Origin: Heterotrichella gracilis
Taxonomy: Eukaryota > Sar > Xanthophyceae > Tribonematales > Xanthonemataceae
Length of the DNA: 64,000 nucleotides
Assembly (NCBI GenBank): GCA_032358255.1
Contig: JAULBX010018857.1
Span: forward strand, 186,001 to 250,000
Direction: 5' to 3'
Shown: positions 1 through 13,921 of the stretch, in pieces
Numbering within the stretch: position 1 is the first letter of the stretch
How the letters are laid out: every line of letters starts with the position of its first letter
Translations under genes and position numbers: made by a program
The notes under the pieces: model-generated
Database searches by the model: none
Told to the model about the DNA's origin: nothing
What the model saw: only the letters and a program-made list of their open reading frames with translations

Positions 1-1616
1 ACTGAATGTACGTACCCTGACGCAAAGGAGACTCCAGCATTGGGTTTGCTCTCTCGTTGAATACCCTTCATGAAGCCCAGTCCGCTGACATCGGCATCGT
101 CTACAGGTACAGGGACTCAATCAGACTGGGTGTCAGTTACCACGTGAGAATGGGTGATACAACAGAGGATTTGCGAAGGGAATGATATGTACAGTGTATG
201 AAATGTTTTTTATCACATCCAACTCCAATTTTTAAATGCTTAAATACAACTGGCTTGTCACATGCTGCAAGTACGTTGAGTACGGATGAAAAATGAGACA
301 CAACAGGAACCCCTTTGCCAACCTTGTCATTACGTCAAGCTTCAATTTTAGTGCATGCATCAGACTAGCTCTAAGCATGGCGCAGAGACCGCAAATGGGA
401 ACACAATGTCATTTACGTCAAACATAAATTATAATGCATGCAACAGCTGGCTCTAAGCATGGCGCAGGGGACTCCAAAATGGGCAAACAATGTCATATGC
501 CACCCAGTCTGGATAATCGAGCACTTGCCATCCAATGAGAGCAGCCCCATGTTGCCAGCAGTCACTCCAGGAGCTGATGACAGCAAGGTCCACTGACTAG
601 GTCACCAGTAGTACACTGCAAAGCAATCACGTCGAGTGAGTAGAGGCCCTGTCCATGCCTAGGTGCGCTGCAGTACATGTAGCATTTCAAGTTGACTGTG
701 GTATACACTGATGTGATTTGCACTGGTGTCCTTCGGTTGGCAGTGTAGTGTTGAGGCAGCATAATCCAGCCTGTAGCATTTCAAGTTCACTGTAACAGCA
801 CTGGATGTACATTTTTAGTGAATAGTTGACACATAGAAGTTCCATCTTCCAACAAGGCACTGCACTGGCCCCTATCAGTGATAGCACAGCACACAGGCTC
901 GAAGCCTTCAGGCACAATAAGAACTTGCCTAGCAAGACCCGGTGAACGTACCAGCAGCAAGTAACCTTCACCTCGCCGCAGTCCTCGTTGCCTGACTTTC
1001 CAGCTGCGAGTTCCACGTTTGTTTTCAAGGTTGACTACGTCTTGGACCAGAAGTTACAATTCCCTGGCTGACTCTTCCGTGGTGCGCCAAGGCTCAAAAC
1101 ACAAAGTGTCGAACAACCCAAAAGGGAACCTGTCTCACAAAACCTGTTGCCAAAAGTGCTGGAGCTTGGTGGTAAAGCAACGTCAGCTTGGTCGAAAACC
1201 AGTTTTGAATGTGAGGCCTGCCAAATCCGCCCCCATGACATGGAGGGACCACTGAAATCTCCAGAAATCCAGTCTGCACTGCCGACCATAATACTGGCCG
1301 TAGCCAAAACAAACTGTATATGCGGCTGTTGTGGTGCACTCTCGTACAGATAGACTGTGTTGCAAGCGCAATTGCTGGGCCGTGCCCAAGGGCTGTTGCA
1401 ACTGCTACTGCCTCGAGGGCAATGCATGCATATGTAGGCGCTATGTAGCACTGTTTGCGTTGGGCTTCTAGAGAGGGCTTTAACTGATAGTTTTAGAGAG
1501 GCTTTGTTTAGGGATCCTTAACGGCTTGCTGTTTTGTGGTGGGCTGTTGACTTCTGGCCTCTTTTACACCCACTCTGCCTGTAGTTTTCTGTGCACTACC
1601 CACTGTCAGGGATCTC
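1..1616. other. Left-flank non-coding stretch
   Basis: I find no convincing gene here. Open frames on both strands are short, rich in Cys and His, lack recognisable domains and do not join across plausible splice sites. The stretch holds one two-copy tandem repeat (331-497) and a second weak duplication near 675-700 and 771-796, where the words around 'tagcatttcaagtt' recur. It also contains several copies of the palindrome TGCATGCA. The right end presumably holds the promoter of the gene that starts at 1617. Confidence 0.5.
331..497. repeat. Two-copy tandem repeat, unit about 83 bp
   Basis: Unit 1 (331-413) and unit 2 (414-497) both start with 'tacgtcaa', both carry TGCATGCA about 20 bases in, and both share 'gctctaagcatggcgcag' and 'acaatgtcat' at matching offsets. 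They differ by scattered substitutions, so the duplication is not recent. It lies outside any gene I can support. Confidence 0.8.
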
Positions 1617-3175
1617 TTGATATTATGCTGCTGCGCCCTTGTCAAAGCGTGTTCGTTCCGACGCAGCTTTCTCGTCCGTTTCAAAACAGTATTTCTTGTC
1701 ACCCACGCCGGCAGAAGCTCAGCCGAGCTGAGCCATGTCTGCGGTATCGGAGGCAAAGTACAGCCATTGCACTGCTCTGCACAGCAATACTTGGAGAACA
1801 AGCAGGGTGCGTGGGTGGTTTGTTAACCCATGGATACATAAGGCAAAAAACAGCCCAAGCCATCCTTGAGGCCATTTCCCAGCTGCCACCAGGTAGGTCG
1901 CAAAGTGCATGCCGCAAAATATATGCATGCATATCATTGCGGCAGGTGCAATATATTGACTTGCAAGTGCAAGTCAAGGGTTATGAGTGTACCAGGACGT
2001 CTCTCATTAATTTTGTCAACGCGTGTGTAGGTTCAAGGAACAGCACATTTCCAGGGCTCATACCCCTGCCAGTGCACGCCCCGTTGCCTGGCGCCCTGGC
2101 CCGCCTTGAAATGCTGGTGAAGACTCAAGGGCCTTGTGCAGTGCAGGGAGCGCTTGCGCCAAGGAAGTATATCATACCACCAATCGAACATGCACAAGGT
2201 TTGTCCTACATACGATGGGGGCATCGTAGTAATAAATGTAGTTTTATATATGATTGTAAATAAATCCAGTTTTATTTATTTATGTTTATGCCGTGCTGTG
2301 ACGTCATTGGTGTGTGGTGCAGAGGCACGCTGCCAATTGACGATCAAACCATATGGGCATCGCTTCAAGGCAAAGATTATCAACAGGTTTTTGGCTGAGC
2401 TGTTCAAGGCAATCAGCATCACCATGCCCATGTCATCGCTGCCTGCGGTACGCCAACATCTGCCACGTTCCCTGAGTTATCAATGCAATACGGAAGTCTG
2501 ATAATGCACGTTGATCCCGCCCATGGATTAAATGCAGGTCCAACTGAGCCGGTTTGATTTGTTTCATGGCCACATGTTTCAAGCTTCAAGTACAGGCAAT
2601 GTAGGCATTCTCTTCCACGCCAAGGAGTACCCAGCCTTGGACCCACAATCATTCCCTTATAATTTGGGATATTGCCAGAGGAACAGTACTCTGCAATATA
2701 CAGAGATTGGAATGGACCTACGGAATATTCTTTGGTACGAGGTGAGCATGTTGGCAGTTTTTTCACCCAACAATTCTTTGTTGCTCCTGCTGTTGCTAAT
2801 TTGTGGTTGTCGCAATGAATGCCTTGATTATACAAGGCATGAATGGTGCATGATCATCATCACTGATTTAATGTTGCAATGGCTGTAGGCCCTATGTAGC
2901 ATAAGCCAATATTTTAGTCTTGTTGGATACCGAGCAATGCAGGCTACCAGTTGCGTGGATGAGAGTTTAGGCGAACCTTGATGTTCCTGCAGGGACGCCT
3001 GTGCGCTTTGGATGTTGGTTCCAATAGTGCGCTGCATGATACGTTGCTTATGGACGGATTGAAAGAAGTGCGCACCGTGCTTGAATCCGACTTTGGATCG
3101 TGGCTCGCGGATGTCAATTACTTTGAATCCCTGCAACAGAGGGCGGCCCCACATCGGCTGTTCATTTGTACATGA
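1617..3175 (+). CDS. Unrecognised six-exon protein, about 302 aa
   Basis: The proposed exons are 1617-1806, 1854-1892, 2031-2198, 2323-2447, 2538-2741 and 2993-3175. Phases agree at every junction and the total is 303 codons including the stop. The first about 35 residues are basic and hydrophobic and could be an organelle-targeting peptide. The body looks like a folded, conserved protein, with segments such as LFHAKEYPALDPQSFPYNLG, STLQYTEIGMDLRNILW and DFGSWLADVNYF, and it ends in RLFICT. I do not recognise the family with confidence. The C-terminal half recalls a plant family of unknown function that databases have labelled 'erythronate-4-phosphate dehydrogenase family', but this is memory only. 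The first intron would be only 47 bases, so the first exon and the start are the weakest part of the model. Confidence 0.5.
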
Positions 3176-4795
3176 TACTGTTAAGCGATAGCCACTGGCT
3201 ACTACGTTGAGCCAGTAGGTAGTACATTCTCTCCTTGTTAATAATTTACATCAAAATACCGCCCCCTCACATAGCAAATGTGCCACTGAAGTGTCACTTA
3301 TTGCATGCGTTCCATGTACAGTGTATCTCAGCAGTACCCCCATGGGGCTCGCGCAGCGAACTGCGCTATTGAGTATTGAATTGTCACAATATGCTTTTCA
3401 GTTGTTGACAGCCATGCAACATGTCATTGGCAGTCTCCGCATTGGTATACGCACAAGTTATTTAGGCAAATTTGGGGGCAGGATCGGTACTACAAATGGT
3501 ACTGCTGTACTGATTTTTCATTTTTATGGCTTAGCCTATAGTATTCTGGGTGTGAGAATTTTGGCGTGCGGTTAAACCAAACTTTGGCCCTCCGTGTATT
3601 CATTGTTAATTGCATTCATTGATTATTTACTGCTTGCCAGCATGCCATGCATATTATGATGTGGGTGCATGTGGCATGTGGATGTCGTGTCACCTCCATG
3701 ATGTTGTAACACCCTGGTAAAATGCTTTAATATTCACATTATGGGAAACCCTACACAAGGGTTAAACCTTTGGCAACCTATACCCTGGCGTTACCGGTTG
3801 ATCTGCAATCAGGGCGTCCTCTATATCCACCATGGAACTGATTTCTTTGCCTTGGCAATCATCCGGCCCAGGGATCCCATCGATTGACACGCAGGCACTG
3901 CATGCCATGCACTGAGTGCCTTGGAGGCACCTTGCAGGGAACGCACCATGCACTGCACTATGCCATATATATACAATGGCATTGTTATGTCACTGTACAG
4001 CCTGGCCACTAGCTGAGCCCTTTTTGCAGTGCCGGAAGGCACTACGGCATTTTACGGCATTGTTTTCTATAGTAAAAGAAAGAAAGCTTTCCTAGGGAAC
4101 GCACAACAGCGGAGTTATTGCACATAAATCCTGTACTGTACAGATTAGTTTACATGCTGCATGTAAGCGGCAGACCAGGACTTGCAGCTTATGAATTCCG
4201 GAATCAGCCTGATGCTGGGCCTGCATTCAGCAAGTATGCCCAGAATCTACAAGCCTTAGGCAGCCGCAGGCTGTGCATTGATGGGCATTGCCATTATACT
4301 ACCTTAGATGATGTAAGACTTGTCTGAAGCAACGCACTGGTGCAACTTGATGATTAATGATTCAGTCATGGCAATTATTGCACATGTGCACAGAGCTTCT
4401 GAAGTACATGGCTGCGGGCCGCATGGAAAATGCCAGAATACGGTATGAAATTATTCGTGATGTAAACGCAAAACAGGGTATCACCCGTGAATGTCACACA
4501 AAAAAATAGAACATCCCATCAATAGCGTCAAGAAGTAGTAGTATACATGTAGTATCCTTTTGATGGCGCAGAATAAGGGACACAAGACAACGTGCAAAAT
4601 GAAGGGTTGGAGCTAGTAAAAACACATGTAGTACTTGCCTGAAAATCTATGTGCACATCCACTGGATTACCAAACTGACCAGTGCGTTTCCATCATGTGC
4701 ACAACGAATACAACGATGTTCACAATGCCCATGAACCAGGGGGTTCTCAAGCAACATGCATGTGTGGGCCGTCATAGTTGCCACCCTTGCAACCC
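3176..4795. other. Non-coding stretch between tail-to-tail genes
   Basis: This spacer lies between the 3' end of the unrecognised gene and the 3' end of the DUF2045 gene. Short open frames such as 3291-3575 and 4118-4327 on the plus strand show no domain and no neighbouring exons. I see no repeat or RNA gene. Confidence 0.5.
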
Positions 4796-6086
4796 TCACA
4801 GTCGTGCTGAAAACAATTTTGCACACAGGAGCTCGACGGGCATCGTCAACGACATGAGGGCGCATCGCAGGGCTTGCGGTTGTAGCTGTGCTTCACCGTT
4901 TCTGCTGCCCAGCACTGCAGGTGGAAGTACCCTTCTGAACAGGGATTTGAGCGATGGCAAGTGCTGTTTGGTGCCCTGAGTGCTGCTGGCATGTCCTGAC
5001 TGCTGCTCGCCCGCTGCCGGTTGATCCACTGTGAGGTGGCCCTCGTCTGTGGAGGGTTCGAACACAGTCACAGCAACCTCTGCTCTGGCAACTCCTAAAG
5101 AAGACATACCTGGCTCTGGAGGGCCCGCCATGTTCACCCTGTGTGTGCACCCATTCTCCCGTTGCAGCCAGAGAAACGACCTGGAGGGTCCTGTTGGAAT
5201 GGTGGACTGCAGCTGGCCATGGCCGATGACCCCAGAAAACAGCGTGACTTCATGCCGGTGTGCTTTCACAACCTGCTCCGGTGCATCCCCAGTCCCTGGC
5301 GTCCCCGAGTATGATACAAGATGCGCGTCCAGCAGCACGCAGTAGCACTGGTCGCTCCCAGACAGCACCATCATCTCAAAAGTGTCATCAAAGTTGTCAA
5401 CTGCAAAGCAGATGTTGGGGTATGATGGTGTTGGGCTTGATGCCTCTCCCCTGGTGCTATCGAGGTTGACTTGCACCCGCATGGGGGAGGCATACACCTG
5501 GCTGGTGGCGTGGACTGTATCTGGGGAGCTCAGGTCGTGCACTGCAACCTGCAGCTTGGATGACTGGTTGCAGATGGCCACAGTGAGGCTGTAAGAGGTC
5601 TGCAGCAGCACCTGCGATCGGCGTACATGCGTTCAGCCCATGTTTTGCCCGGCATGCAATCCTTAGAAGTGCCCACACACTGTATTTTATAGGGATAATT
5701 GATACATAGACAAACCAGTATTTATAAGCGGTACCTACATTGAGGAGGGTTGTCCGGCACCAGTCCACTTGGTCCACCAAGCTCCCTCCAAACTGCAGGT
5801 CAGCTGGCAAGCTTGCCAGTTTCCGCCTCCAGAGCAGCTCCCCGTCAGGCTTTGCGTACATTGGCAGTTTGACGAAGAACAGGAGGTCATCGTGGTGTTC
5901 GAAAGACACCCCAGCGGGTTGCTGGAAGAAAAGCACTTCAAATGCATTGTGCCACTGTTGCTGCTGCCAGGCAGTTGACCAGTTGGAGCTAGGTGGCTCG
6001 TGGGTATCTGCTGTAGCCTGGTATCTTTGCAGTGCTTGGCGTTTCAACTCGTCGAGGGCTGCCAGCCAGGTGTCTGAGGATACCAT
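4796..6086 (-). CDS. KIAA0930-like (DUF2045) protein, 387 aa
   Basis: There are two exons, 5739-6086 and 4796-5611, joined in phase 0 to give 387 residues. The protein follows the animal KIAA0930 family along its length. It has an N-terminal acidic/aromatic block (DDLLFFVKLP), then LWRRKLASLP, a WCRTTLLN helix, the hallmark SYPNICFAVDNFDDTFEMM with a Cys-rich strand after it (human: SYPNIFFMIDSFEEVF), TLFSGVIGHG, a Ser-rich low-complexity linker, and a final hydrophobic helix with LRCALMSLTMPVELL that matches the family's C-terminal TYVTLP helix. Human KIAA0930 is about 404 residues, so this copy is full length. Its molecular function is unknown. I see no signal peptide or membrane span, so it is probably cytosolic. 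The start is the only in-frame ATG before the conserved block. The alternative of chance resemblance is unlikely given the order of motifs. Confidence 0.87.
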
Positions 6087-7347
6087 GGCCTTCAGTTATA
6101 TGCATGCATTGTCAGTCACATGGTTAACAGGTTAAAATGCGCACTGCCACAAGCACGAGGACGCTGCCTCAATTTGTGTTTGGAGCATGCAGCGAGGAAT
6201 GTTGTTGGGGCAGTCTAGCTTCAAATTGTGGAGTACGTTTAGAATACTGGGCAAAACAAACCGACCGATTTTGCAGTGTTGACTCAAGACTCCCCACATG
6301 GCCCATTGACAGTGCCCAATGTTTTCAAGTCAGATGTTTCGCAGCAGTTTTAACAACTAGCAGTTTTGCACAATTTCAGCCCGGGAAAAAGTGGTACTTG
6401 CACGTTGTCAGAGTTCACCAGTGCAAACGCGCCTTTCCCGACAACGGTACCTGCGCCATGCGTTGGTGATGGGTTGAGCCCCAATGCCAAGGGCCAACAG
6501 CAGCGGTGCAGTGAGGTATAGAAACCCAATGATACCTAGACAGCATAGCCATTGCCAAAGGAAGTACTTGAGGTCCAGAAGTCAATCGCATGCTCCAAAC
6601 TGTACGTGTTACAGCAGCCCATACACAGCAAAAATACACAATACGCAGCAACACAGGCCAATTCTCATTGCGCAATGGGAGGACACCATGCAAATTTAAT
6701 GTGGGCTGCAAGCTGTTCATTATTAAAACACCAAGATGTACAGCACGGGCCGGCTCTAATGGGCTGCAATGTACAGAAGGGGCGGCAGCAAAAGCGCCTG
6801 AAACGTTGCAGCAATCTATGTCTAAGGCAAGCTTCAGTAACTTTTCTGCCCCCCTTACCCCCCAATCCCCCCCACCTTGGTATAGGGCCAAGCAAGCGTT
6901 TCTATAAAAGCAGGACTTTTGGCGTCCAACGTTCCAGTGTATCAATACATAACATGCCTCATAAACCAGCTGCTGCTATAGCTCGGGAGGCGGTGGGGGG
7001 TTTGGTGGTCTTCGTTGCTGATTGCGATCTGCCACACGCCTCTGCTGCACAGCTGTTGCTGAACCTGTGACCTCACTGCCAACTGTGTTCCTGGCCTGCT
7101 GCACCTGTGGCGCACCCCGTTTCGGTCCGAGCAATCGTGTGTCCAAAGAAGAAGCGGTGTTCCCACCTGCGATTATGCAGGTGTCAGTAGGTTTTGTGTA
7201 TGCGGTATGCCCTTTTGAACATTGCTGCTCGCTTTCATGGTATCATCAGTGTTGCTGCAGCGCCAAGCCCATCCACAATGCGTTGCAGCGCGCCACTGGC
7301 ATGTACACAGAGTTGACATAGTATGACCCTTTAAAAGTCAGCAGGGT
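6087..7347. other. Mostly non-coding stretch with one possible exon
   Basis: This spacer lies between the 5' end of the DUF2045 gene and the 3' end of the DnaJ-type gene. I see no complete gene. Open frames up to 176 codons on the minus strand are compositionally odd and shift frame relative to the only protein-like segment (6451-6566, listed separately). Confidence 0.4.
6451..6566 (-). CDS. Possible exon encoding a membrane-spanning helix
   Basis: On the minus strand, between an AG at 6568-6567 and a donor GTACCG at 6450, one frame reads YFLWQWLCCLGIIGFLYL followed by TAPLLLALGIG and then QPITNAWR. This is a good hydrophobic helix followed by a short polar tail. I found no convincing partner exon on either side, so it may be a lone exon of a small membrane protein or chance hydrophobicity. 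Confidence 0.2.
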
Positions 7348-7904
7348 TTAATGCACTGGTACCGATGAAAACCACTCAGCAGGTAAGTGCGACTCACCGG
7401 TTCGCCCCGTCCCTGAACACGCCCCACATTCGTGTTTGCCTGTCTGGCTGCACCTGCTGCACGCCACTCTGTTGTTGGGGTCTACGACGTTGACGTAGCC
7501 TGGCTTGGGTGTAGAACCTTTACCATAGCAGCGCTGGCACTGCTGGACCCCTGTCCCCTTGCACCTCCCGCACAGTCCAGCCTGAACCCACACAGCACAG
7601 CACCCATTGGCTGCTCATGATGCGCAATGTCAGAAGCAATCACGCCATAGCCTAGAACAAATCAACTATATGTGGGGAAGAAAGTGGCAGGGCGCTGTCA
7701 TGGGGCAGGTTTGGTTCACCTTATTGCAAGCATCCAAACGTTGTTTTCACGATGCATGCATGCAAGTGGGTGAGCGCAGCCAGGCACCTGGTCGTAGCTG
7801 GTTCGCTGAGCCTGAGCAGACCTCACAGTCCTGAGCACTGCATATGTTGCTCCTGCCAAGACACCAGTGGTGAGCGCTTGGTTCAACATTTCAGGCAGGG
7901 TCAT
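7348..7904 (-). CDS. Small DnaJ-type zinc-finger protein, 116 aa
   Basis: The two exons are 7788-7904 and 7348-7581, phase 0. Residues 1-39 form an N-terminal helix with a hydrophobic stretch (ALTTGVLAGATYAVL). Then come four CxxCxGxG-type units: CGRC at 43, CQRC at 54, CSRC at 80 and CGAC at 91. This is the paired zinc-binding layout of the DnaJ cysteine-rich domain without J domain or C-terminal domain. In plants, free-standing domains of this kind are mostly plastid or thylakoid assembly factors such as LQY1 or BSD2-like proteins; a plastid site here is inference. The coding frame runs through a possible donor GTGAGT at 7397, so a third exon might replace the last 16 residues. The gene points away from the beta-amylase gene. 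Confidence 0.8.
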
Positions 7905-8532
7905 GGTCGTGCTCTAGTGGGCACCACTCTCAACCATGCGTTGACCCATGCATGCATACACAAGACTACTCCAATAGCCAGGTGCAACGCAGAGCTGCCG
8001 GTGCACACACAGGGCATTCACCGCATTCAGCCTATCTGGTTTCCAAGCCCTGTTGTCACCCATCATCAACTCCTTCCGGAAATTGGAACTCCCGCCAAAA
8101 CTCCGGCGGTGATTCCTTCCCCTCTACCATCTGCAAATTCCCCTCAAGGGGGCAATTTGTAAATCTGGCAGTCGGCCAGCCACGGTGTCCAGGTCACGCT
8201 GCCACCAAAGCTGAGTGGGACTTTGTGTCGGAGCTTCGTTCACGACCATAATAGCCCCCAAGTGCCCCATTCCGCAAAGCATCGCACCAATAGGCTTCCT
8301 CATCCCGTTCACGAAACCCCGTCCTTTTGGTACCGGCGATTTCGTGGCTGGAAATTGCTGCCTTGGATAAGTGTAGCCCCTTGGAAGCGGTCACGAAAAC
8401 CCTCTCACAGCCACGAGTGTGGGGCGAGCAGTTAGTCACGGCCTGCCCATCCCCGCCTTGAACGCCCGTTTGTTTCTCAGCAGTCAGTGGCATGTTTCAA
8501 CGAGGGAGGTTTCGGAGGTGTTGCAGCCCATA
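7905..8532. promoter_or_regulatory. Head-to-head spacer, DnaJ-type gene and beta-amylase
   Basis: Two divergent genes start about 630 bases apart, so both promoters must lie here or in the first introns. I see no clear TATA box. A TGCATGCA palindrome lies near 7948-7957. Open frames in this spacer are not supported. Confidence 0.4.
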
Positions 8533-11181
<2,649 letters not shown>

Positions 11182-13273
11182 CCTGCCCCGGCTGTGTGCT
11201 GCGTTGCGGCACTTGTATCTTCACAGGCGTGTTCCAGTTGGCATGCAATCAAAGCGGTGTATTGCACTTTACTGTCGGCCGTTTTTGGGCTATGGCCCTG
11301 GCCGTTCAATTTTGAGCCCAATGCCAAAACCTGGCGCAACCTGGTCCAATCCTCATTTATGTGCAACATATAGCTGCACTTGCTTGTATAATGCCCATGA
11401 GGAGGGTTGCCCAGCTCGTTGCAACCTCCTCATAGGCACCAGGATGTGCTTTTGCGTATTCGGCAGCGGTTTCACGCACATTTTGTAGGCGTGCAAGAAT
11501 TTGTTGGGCACTTGGCTGGAGGGTCTTGGTGAGTCCCTGCTAACCATAGGTTGTATTCCTATGCTTGTGGAAGGCGGGTTCTCACCTTCATTTGCCAACC
11601 ACTCGTCACTGAAGTTGGTATCCTTGCTTCAAACTTGGTATCCTTGGTGTGAACGACCCGATGTGGGTCACAACAATTTTGAATGTACGTATTCGTCTTG
11701 TCCTTGCAGTTTTGAACTTTCCTCAGTGTTGTGCCGCGGATCTGTGAGTATGCACAAGGCACGTAGCAGTGCGTTTGACGGCGCTTAGCCCTATAGTTTG
11801 CAAGTCACAGCTTTGGAATGTGGTAGCCGTACCGTGTCTGGAGTTTGTTGGTGTCTGGACACTTTCTGCTAGCGCTTTATCAGTGCGCCCATCTGGGCCG
11901 AGACTTTTTTCACAGTAGGTTTTTGGGGCACTGCAAGCGCTGAATAATGAAGCGTGTTCACCGTGCATTGCTGGGCGGCCTGCATCGCTCAGGGGCAGCT
12001 AGCTACCTTTCCTTTTACCCAGTGTTTGTGCCATGTCATGTTTTTTCACCATGCAGGCTGGGTAGTTCAGGGTACATGGAAATGCAAGGCTGATGAGACT
12101 TAACTTGTGCTGGTGAGGGTGAGGGGCCACATCTTTCTATCATTGTTGTACCGCATTGTTGCTGATGGCGACTTTTAGAGGCATTTCACAATATTTGTGC
12201 ACAGCAGTCGCTCAGCAGTGTTGTGTACTGATATCCGCCTTATTTGGTTATGGGTTACCTCTTGACCCAGCAACATTTGGTGTGTAGTAATAGGGGCTAG
12301 CGTATTCGTGTACCATGGGTTTGCAGAGTTTTGCTGCTGACATTTATTTGGTCTTAGGGGTCTGTATCACTAGGGGGTTTGCATTTTTGAGAACAAGCAC
12401 ATGCGCACTGAGAAATAGGGTTCATATTGTCATAAGAGTGCGTACAGCTGTTTAGACAGAGCTGTTAACCTGATTTTAACTTGAATTTGTAGGTTCAACC
12501 ATTGCGACACGTTGCACTCAGTCTCTGTGACTTCAATAGTTGTAATTATTATCACCAAGTCGTTCATTTTGCTTCAGAATCGCGAGACTCCCAGGCGTCT
12601 CTGAGAACCCTTGGGTCAACCATGATGGCAGCCAGCCTCAGTGCACTGCCAGACTCTGAGAGTCCATGAAGGTGCAAATCTTATATCGACTTCATAAATT
12701 GAGGGTGTAACTTACGAATGCCTTTTGTTTGTTTGTTTGTAACTTACGGTCTCAGGTCGAGGCTGCTTGCAACATGCTTTGGCAACTTGCCGAGTCAAGT
12801 CAAGCTGACCTGTTATACAATTGTTATATAGTATTACGATCTCATATCCAAGTTGGCGCACCTGTAGTGCTTAGTCTATTGACTGTTCAACAACTTCGGC
12901 ATCACACCATTGGATTATTCCTGAGCATCAGAGCCACGGTGACATCGCATCCCCCCGTGTTGCTAATTGGACACGTTTGCTGAACAGCAAACCGTTTGCA
13001 CAATGCTTTGATTTATTGCACTGCGATTGGCTTAACCAAGAAAATGTTCAAATTCAGGTACAACGTGTGTCAATAACCGTGGCACAATCCTTAGCTGATG
13101 AGCAAGAAGGGGTTATCCTTTCAAGATAAATTTGGGTCGGAATCGCTGAGAGGAGACAAGAGGGTGACGGTCAAACCATGCTGCTGCAAGCAGCCACCAC
13201 CCACATACACCACCGACATTGACCATGCTATGCCATTGTGGCCCACATGCTGCCCCAGCCTCCAGCGCTCAAG
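11182..13273. other. Non-coding stretch between tail-to-tail genes
   Basis: About 2.1 kb lie between the 3' ends of the beta-amylase and the TRAF-like gene. Open frames are short and without domains. I see no transposon ends, RNA gene or long repeat. The first few hundred bases are presumably the beta-amylase 3' untranslated region. Confidence 0.5.
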
Positions 13274-13885
13274 CTAGAACAGCCTGTGCGTGCCGTTGCT
13301 GTTCTGGTAGCTGCCGCCATTGAGGAACCCCATGCCCCCCAGCAGGTTGTTTGGGAAGCCGTTCATGGGCAGCTGGCTGTTGGCACGCTGCTGCTGCTGC
13401 TGCTGCTGTGGGGTCATCTGCTGGGGGTTCATCTGCTGGGGCCCCTGCGGGTGGGGTCCCATGGGGCTGCCCTGCACGTGCATGCCCTGCTGCTGTTGCT
13501 GCTGCTGCTGCAGGATGGAGGACGAGGCGGAGTCATAGAAGGGGTTGTTGGGCAGGCGCATGCCGCCCATGCCAGGCTGCATGGCAGGCATGTCGCCGCC
13601 AGCGCCGGCACCAGGACCAAGCCCGCTGCGGGGCTCCATCCCACCCATCCCGCCCAGCTGGCCTATGGGCCCGAACGCACCCGTCACAGACCCCAGGGAG
13701 GGCTGCGCCGCGGAGGCCGCGGCCGCCGGCGCGGGCTGCGGCGGGTTAGGGCCGCCGCCGGGCTTGCGCCCGCGCGCCGCTTGCGCCGCCCGCATGCGCT
13801 TCATGCCGTCCTCGTGCGCCCGAGCCATGGGGTCATGCTCCGCGCTGCCTGCGCTGGCCAGTGCATCCATGCCCGCGTTGTACAT

Positions 13886-13921
<36 letters not shown>

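Noticed and set aside
1035-1451. A 138-codon minus-strand open frame
   Set aside because: It is Cys- and Ser-rich, has overlapping open frames on both strands, and no recognisable motif.
8124-8493. Minus-strand open frames upstream of beta-amylase
   Set aside because: They overlap the beta-amylase 5' region, have no domain and no consistent splicing.
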